From Ornithodoros turicata (lineage: Eukaryota; Arthropoda; Arachnida; Ixodida; Argasidae), in NCBI RefSeq assembly GCF_037126465.1, contig NC_088201.1:4035001-4099000 (forward strand): a DNA stretch of 64,000 nucleotides, written 5' to 3'. Positions 58,322 through 64,000 of the stretch are shown here, one piece after another (the first letter of the stretch is position 1; each line of letters opens with the position of its first letter). The notes beneath the pieces were generated by a model. It saw nothing but the letters and a program-made list of their open reading frames with translations, was not told the DNA's origin and did not search any database. Made by a program: the position numbers and the translations under genes.

Positions 58322-59198
58322 CAGGGTGTCCCAGAAAACGTGTCATTGAATTATAATAAAAAAACTACACCACCTAGAATCATGCGGTCAACGGCATTTG
58401 TTCTTATTAGGTTTTTGCCACCCTGTAAAGTTAATGTCACGTACCCCAAGTTTAAATATGCAGATATTTGCGAACTGAACTCAGAAATTTGCCAAGGGAA
58501 GGTCACTTTTTTGCCCCACCAATATGAAGAGCGTGCCGAATTCACTCAAATTCATGATAATTGACAGTGATATTCACGAGCTATCCCATCGGAAAAAATA
58601 GCCGAATATCATGCTTTTCGGAGCACCGCACCATAACGCGCCATGTCTTTTTGAGCGCAATCGCTCGCAGTCCGACGAAAGGAGGTTCCGAAGCCAGCCC
58701 ACAGAGTGATAGTAGAAAAAGTAACAGTTCCTAAAATTGGGAGAGGGCAAGCGTTATCCCAGCGAAAGTCGGACGTGATAAGCCATGCCTGCGTTATCTC
58801 TTTCTGCGATGTCGGGGAGGGCTGGGTTTCCAACCTCCTTTCGTCGGACTGACAAAGATTGCGCTGAAAAATTCATCGTGCGCTATTCTGTGCGACGTCC
58901 GTAGAGCATGATGTTCGGCTATTTTTTCCGATGGGATAGCTCCTGAATATCCCTGTCAATTATCATTAATTTGAGTAAATTAGACACGCTCTTCACATTG
59001 GTGGGGTAAAAAAGTGACCTTTACTAGGCAAATTTCCGACTTAAGCTCGCAAAAATTTACATAATTGTACTTACGTTACACGACATTCACATGAGGAGGT
59101 GGCAAAAACCCAGTAAGAACAAATGCCGTTGACCGCATGACTCTAGGTGGTGTAGTTTTTTTATTATAATTCAATGACACGTTTTCTGGGACACCCTG
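58322..59198. mobile_element. Tc1/mariner-type MITE, 877 bp, long inverted arms
   Basis: The ends cagggtgtcccagaaaacgt and its exact complement are flanked by TA (58320-58321 and 59199-59200). Inverted similarity continues through ctacaccacctag to ccgatgggatagct near the middle, giving arms of about 300 bp with decay. No protein is encoded. Confidence 0.88.
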
Positions 59199-59200
59199 TA

Positions 59201-59310
59201 TGTGGTTGTGCTGTTTCAGGTTTTTCTTGGGTTTTCCGTCAGATGGACTTCCCCTGACGTCCCTCCGTCTGTACATGGCGCTCATAGCACCAGTTCCTTC
59301 GTGGCGCTAA
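59201..59310 (+). mobile_element. Truncated SINE fragment
   Basis: It contains gtgctgtttcaggtttttct, tgggttttccgtcag and a tail tggcgctcatagca like that of the SINE at 48826-49040. The tRNA-like head and part of the body are missing. Confidence 0.5.
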
Positions 59311-59441
59311 CTATTAGAGGTCTCTGCTAATAAAACTCAATTACTCAATTATAGATAACTGTCTGGGAATTCTATTGGAAAATTTTGTATTTTTAAATAT
59401 TATGAAATAATGGAGTTTTGGTTCTGGGGCAGAGTATATAT

Positions 59442-60967
59442 CAGTCATGGGTAAGTTATTCAAAATAAGTAACTATAAGATGCAGTTACTGTCATTGGAA
59501 ATGTACAGGGATAAACCGGGGAAGTCGGTAGTAGTTGATATCTGAATACTGCAGCACAGTTGAAGCTTAGAAACAGATACGACGAGGACCGCAGGTGTCC
59601 TTGTCGTAACCTTCAATTGTGCTGCAGTATTCCGTTACGAACAGTTCCACTTGGAGGTAGCTGTAAAGTAACTTACCTTTTAAGAGCGAAAAAAAGAAAA
59701 GTCGCATAAATCTGACTTTTAAAAGCTGCCTTGTACTGTCCTAGCATATGTTATACTGTCCATGTTATATAAGCAGGGGATTTCTCAGTAGCCCTATATA
59801 AGAGCCATCCTGACTGTGTATCAGGCGGAATTCCTGGATGGGAAACTGAACGGGGATTTCAAGCACAGGCAAAAACGACGCTAGAGAACTGACGCGTGAA
59901 AATATCGCCATACGTGAGTAACTTTCTTCTGCCTCTCTCACACGGGTATACGAAAAATGACATTAAGTGCGTAATGAGTTAAGTGTTAATGTCATCCGTA
60001 CCATGCTACCGTGCTATAGGGAGATATTTAATAGCATTCGTCCGAATGAGAGTTTCCGGGTCGCCACAACTCATCCGCCCACAAAATGCGTACCCTACAC
60101 TCTTAGAAATGAACTTCACCGCATAGCACGCTCCTAGCCAACCATGATCTCGAGTGATATCGTTATCTGGCCTGATTTGTTAAAAACGGGAGGCGTACGC
60201 CTTTTCTGTGACAATTATGAACAGCATAAGTGTCACAAAAAAGGCGACGCCTCCCGTTTTCAACAAATCAGGTCAGATAACGATATCTTTCGAGATGATG
60301 GTTGGCTAAGAGCGTGCTATGCGGTGAAGTTCATTTTTAAGAGTGTATCACTCCGATTGTCTGAGCACATGAGTAATTTAAAACTTCCATAAGCCACTTC
60401 CACTGCCTCTCTGTACTGCGCACAGCGCAATTATTTTGTAAATTACACGAAAACGAGCATTATTTTTGGCAAAATGCCCTGCTTTGTTAACGATTGTTTT
60501 TTTTTTTTTTTTTATATTTGCTTTTGGCGTATACTGCCGCCTGACAGGCAAGATGAACAATCTTCCGACATAGTATACAGACCATCGATTATGCCAAATA
60601 ACTTTTTTTCTCATTTTGTGGGATATTATGGGTATTTATTTCCAATCTCTTTGAACACGTTTACGCTCTTCAAGTATCGGATCTCTTACGCGGCTAGTGA
60701 CGGGACCCGCATCGACATCATTGCCTTTAATGCCATTACAATCTGACGTGCATAGCACGACTATCGTATCAAATGGCATTTGGGATCCGACTGACGTCAC
60801 AGGCTATAATGTCATTTTTTTCTGCCCGTGGGGCACGGGTATTAGTTACAGTTACATTAAGCAAAAGTTGTAACTATATAGTTGCAGCTATAAGTTATTT
60901 CTGTATAAAAGTAACTGGTAGTTCCATTTACAAGTTACTCGTAACTTACTTGCTATACCCGAAACTG
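59442..60967. mobile_element. Possible hAT-like composite region
   Basis: The ends cagtcatgggtaagtta and, inverted, cagtttcgggtata are loosely similar, and gtaac/gttac words cluster at both ends. An inverted repeat lies at about 59546-59632 (gaatactgcagcacagttgaag / cttcaattgtgctgcagtattc). No 8-bp duplication was found, so the boundaries are uncertain. Confidence 0.35.
60098..60345. mobile_element. Palindromic MITE, family P copy C
   Basis: This 248-bp copy of the palindrome is flanked by TA (60096-60097 and 60346-60347). It carries small differences from copies A and B, including one base missing in aaaggcgacgcctccc. Confidence 0.88.
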
Positions 60968-62420
60968 GAGAGTACAAAGATGGCTCCAACGGCGCATATA
61001 AAGCACAGTTTCCCGCTTTAAAGGGACAGTGTAGACTGATTTTGAGATTGGAGCTGTATTCGGCTGTGAATTCCGTGTAGATGCCATATGCAAAGTGTGT
61101 TGATAGAAACGAGAAAAAGCGATCTTGCTTCCGTCCTTTATACACGAGGGTGTGCCACCGAGATACTGGAACTGTTTAGACAACGGAATCAGCAGTTCAA
61201 TCCGTGGGTCCATTGGCTGACAGCGTTTCGCTACAAAATTTACTTAACGGCTGCGAGCTTAATTAATTTGAAATATTTTGTAAACTGGGCACGAAAAAAG
61301 CATATGAAAGTGTTTTCTTGGTGTTAGCTTTCAGACAGGACGAATAAGAACATAAATAACACCTTTTCCATAAATGAAGAATAGAATTCCAAAATAAAGA
61401 ACATAAACCTTTTCCTATTGTTTCCCCCCTTATGTAATGTCATAGCAATGGCACTTAAGGTATATAAATAAAATAAATAATAAATCCCTCTGCTGGTAAA
61501 TTAGATGCATTCTTTCGCTTCTCCAAACTTTATGACCACTTTCTCCTTGCGATTGAAAAAAACGCAAGTTTTCTCACGAAGTAGCCTACAATGATTGATA
61601 ATGTGCAGCCAAAACTATGCCCCCCTGGGGGATATTTTTGTTTTGGGAACACGCTCAGTGGGGGGGGGGGGGGGGGCACGCGCAGGGGTTTTCAAAAACT
61701 AATAGAGGGGTGCGCCGATCACGCCCCTGCATCATCGGGGGGTCCCCCAAGAAACAAATGAGTCTTGGCCAAGTTCCGGGCCGGTCCATGATGACCATGT
61801 TGAAGATTGGGGTTCCAATTTGGTCCGAGATATTTCCAGGTCATTGGATTGTATGCGTAGGGCGTGTGGGGTATCCAGTATGTCTCCCAAACTCTGCTAC
61901 CCTGTGCCCCATAAAAACTTTACAATCCCGTCTTTTCGCGATGCGCCACAAGCTTTTCGATTTGGGTGCTGCGTGAACCGTAATATACACGGAATTGGCG
62001 CTCAAACTGTATTTGCCACTTAAGTCGGAGTTTATCAGCTGGGCTAGCAGCCATCGCAAGGAACTAAAAAGCAAAACAAACGTGCCGGCAGAAATCACTG
62101 TTCCTAATGACTTAAGTGAGCTTGTTTGTTATAGGGCCCAGTTTGTCAAAAAGAGCGCGGAGTTTGGATACAGCAACTCTCTGCTAGCTGTATACTCTGT
62201 TTTAATGAGAGGCCACCGCAGTAAGCTAAGTTTGCATAAGTATGTCGTGGCAAAAGGGAGAAGGATATCCTGATGGCTTTAGTACTCCAGAGCGTGTACT
62301 TTTCTGATAATCCTGCCCAATATTCGGGAAGTGACTTGAGTTGGTTGCAAAAGACATGTGTCTTTGCTGGCCGTTACGTCACCATCGCGGTATCTTCCTT
62401 TCTTTCGAAACGAAGGCGCC
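60968..62420. other. Intergenic, nothing recognised
   Basis: Short open frames without recognisable domains and a G run near 61660. An open frame at 61995-62273 resembles no family I know. Confidence 0.35.
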
Positions 62421-62426
62421 TGCATC

Positions 62427-62584
62427 AGCTACCCAAGCAGCATAATGTACTGAAAGTCAAGTGCAACAGGGGTGGCCGGTATGTGTCTTATCAATGTTCT
62501 TTAGTTTCAGAATTCTGTTCAAGGCCTTCCACCTACCCGTCCACCCCTATTGCACTCGACTTTCAGTACATTGTGCTGCTTGGG
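62427..62584. repeat. Inverted repeat, about 48-bp arms
   Basis: Acccaagcagcataatgtac..gaaagtcaagtgcaacaggggtgg pairs with the complementary sequence at about 62537-62584 with a few mismatches. The spacer is about 60 bp. It is probably the core of a MITE. Confidence 0.65.
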
Positions 62585-62789
62585 TATAGCCTGTAGACAA
62601 CCTGCGTCCCTACGTCATCGATTACGTTTCGCCGCCGCGCAATTAAGCATGCTGGTGGACACCTATCAACCTTATCAGCCTTTTCGGCCTATCAGCTGGC
62701 GCGTTTTTCCCGCTTCTTGCCCACCACAGCAAAATATAACCTCGAACCGGTCTTCTCGTGACGTCACATGTTTGGAAACAGAGGATACG

Positions 62790-62930
62790 TTTAAGAGATT
62801 ACATGTTTGTAAACAGAGGGTACACTCCGTCCTCTTAAGAGGTTACACTCCGTCTGCCTTTAAGAGATTACATGTTTGTAAACAGAGGGTACACTCAGTC
62901 CTCTTAATCTGCCTTTAAGAGATTACATGA
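62790..62930 (+). repeat. Imperfect tandem repeat (unit about 55-69 bp)
   Basis: The unit ttaagagattacatgtttgt, followed by aaacagagggtacactc.gtcctcttaa, occurs at 62790 and 62860, with a truncated third start at 62914. Confidence 0.75.
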
Positions 62931-64000
62931 TTTACAGATTACAGCTTTGCGCAACTCTCTGTTTACAGCTGTATTGCCTTGCGCGAGGGCGTTACGTAAC
63001 CAATGACGTAGATATGCGCGGGTCATCTCTACGTGACTTCTCAAATCCTGCCTCGCTGGTGATGTGGCTTTGTTGCAGTAGTTTTCTGATGTCCCGGCAC
63101 GATTGTCCAACTACGCATCGTGCATGCTCGGGACGCCAGAAAAAGAAGATATAGGTGCTGTATCTTATTTTGCCGCGTCCTGGCCCCTTGTGACGTCATT
63201 CTCGTGCTTCCACGGAAGATAGCAGAACTACGCTTGCTGTTGTTGGTACACCACCACGTGTTCTGATCGTGATATTTGATAGTGGATCAATGTGTAGAGG
63301 CGTGCAAAATTTCTGGGGCATCTTTTAGCCATGGGAGGCGTCATTTGTGAAATTTATTCTTCATATCGTGTGCGGGACGGCGTCTTGTCCCGTTTTTGGC
63401 TGCGCAGCGGACCCTGAATGTGAAGAGAGGAAGAGCTTTCGCTTGGCCTTCTCGGCATCTTTTCACGGCCTGGACCATGCAACGGATTCACGCATGTTGG
63501 CTATCTCCCCGAGTCAATACTCTGTCTTGAGCAAAATCTGGCTTACGCAAGCTGCCTCGGTAGGATCATGCTCTTGGCAAAATGATCAATTGCCGCGGCG
63601 CTGACGTTAATGACGAAACTCAGCTGCAAGTTCAGCGAGTTAAGACTGGGATTTTCCCTTCATATTTGCAAATATGAAGACACGCTAAATAGAAAGCGTT
63701 CTGGTCAAGTATTTCATGTGCGCTCTTGGTAGCACGTCGCAATTCGAGAAAATAAGTAAACAAATGAATAGAGTATAAAGTGTAAATAAAGAAATCAAAT
63801 AACGGGTATGGGCGAAATAAAAGGAGACTGACAGCACCACCCTTCCTCACAGCAGATGTCCCGCTTTGGCGTCGGAGGAATATGGTTGCCTGCAAAATTT
63901 ATACGGCGCTCTTCATCTGCTATAGTTACGCGTAGATGTCCATCTGCCAAAAGCCAAGAAAGTAGATGTCATCTGCCAGTTGTCTCGCGACACTAAAGTC
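62931..64000. other. Intergenic, nothing recognised
   Basis: A 20-bp palindrome ttcatatttgcaaatatgaa lies at about 63658-63677. Near 63935-63980 two variants of the GTCGTCTGC word (gtccatctgcc and gtcatctgcc) occur within 35 bp. No gene is supported. Confidence 0.35.

Noticed and set aside
58280..58564. 94-codon frame
   Set aside because: It starts in flanking DNA and runs into the terminal inverted repeat of the 877-bp MITE.

Overview
The window is eukaryotic nuclear DNA: GT-AG introns, an AATAAA poly(A) signal, tRNA-derived SINEs, LINE remnants and many short inverted-repeat transposons, with no operons or ribosome binding sites. The SINEs have a Pol III B box followed by a conserved block around ggtttttcctgggttttcc, which resembles the Ruka-type SINEs of ixodid ticks. 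Together with intronless neprilysin-like (M13) ectodomain genes this points to a tick or a close chelicerate relative (inference from memory, no search run).

Three host protein genes are supportable. (1) 7375-8268 (+) encodes a glycogen-targeting regulatory subunit of protein phosphatase 1, with an RVSF docking motif and a CBM21 domain. A plausible promoter, 5' UTR exon and intron lie upstream and a poly(A) signal lies downstream. (2) 19090-21201 (-) encodes a 703-residue type II membrane protein with an M13 ectodomain that has lost the HExxH zinc site. (3) 39794-22880 (-) is a giant two-exon gene. A 160-base first exon splices in frame to one uninterrupted exon of about 16 kb, giving a predicted 5,376-residue protein. 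About 4,680 residues of low-complexity and repeat sequence precede a single membrane segment and a second catalytically dead M13 ectodomain. Genes 2 and 3 are tandem, same-strand paralogues in their ectodomains, and at the HExxH position both read Arg-Cys. This giant membrane pseudo-peptidase is the best candidate here for an undescribed protein.

The rest is a layered graveyard of transposable elements. At 1-6.6 kb there are MITEs and a fold-back element carrying a tRNA-like cloverleaf. At 11.4-14.3 kb an hAT-like composite holds two near-perfect hairpins (96-bp and 128-bp arms) beside TA microsatellites. At 41-43 kb there is a hAT-like element with a perfect 8-bp target duplication. At 43.2-47.4 kb a decayed transposon-type gene is split by four MITEs. 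At 47.8-48.5 kb there is a 5'-truncated LINE with its target duplication. At 49-52.3 kb a LINE endonuclease domain is split by at least four elements, one of which is itself interrupted. At 53-64 kb there are more MITEs and decayed repeats.

A nine-base motif, GTCGTCTGC, occurs 14 times outside the coding regions on either strand, against about 0.5 expected in 64 kb of random sequence. Several copies are paired or lie upstream of the host genes. It is a candidate unrecognised regulatory word or a remnant of an unrecognised repeat.
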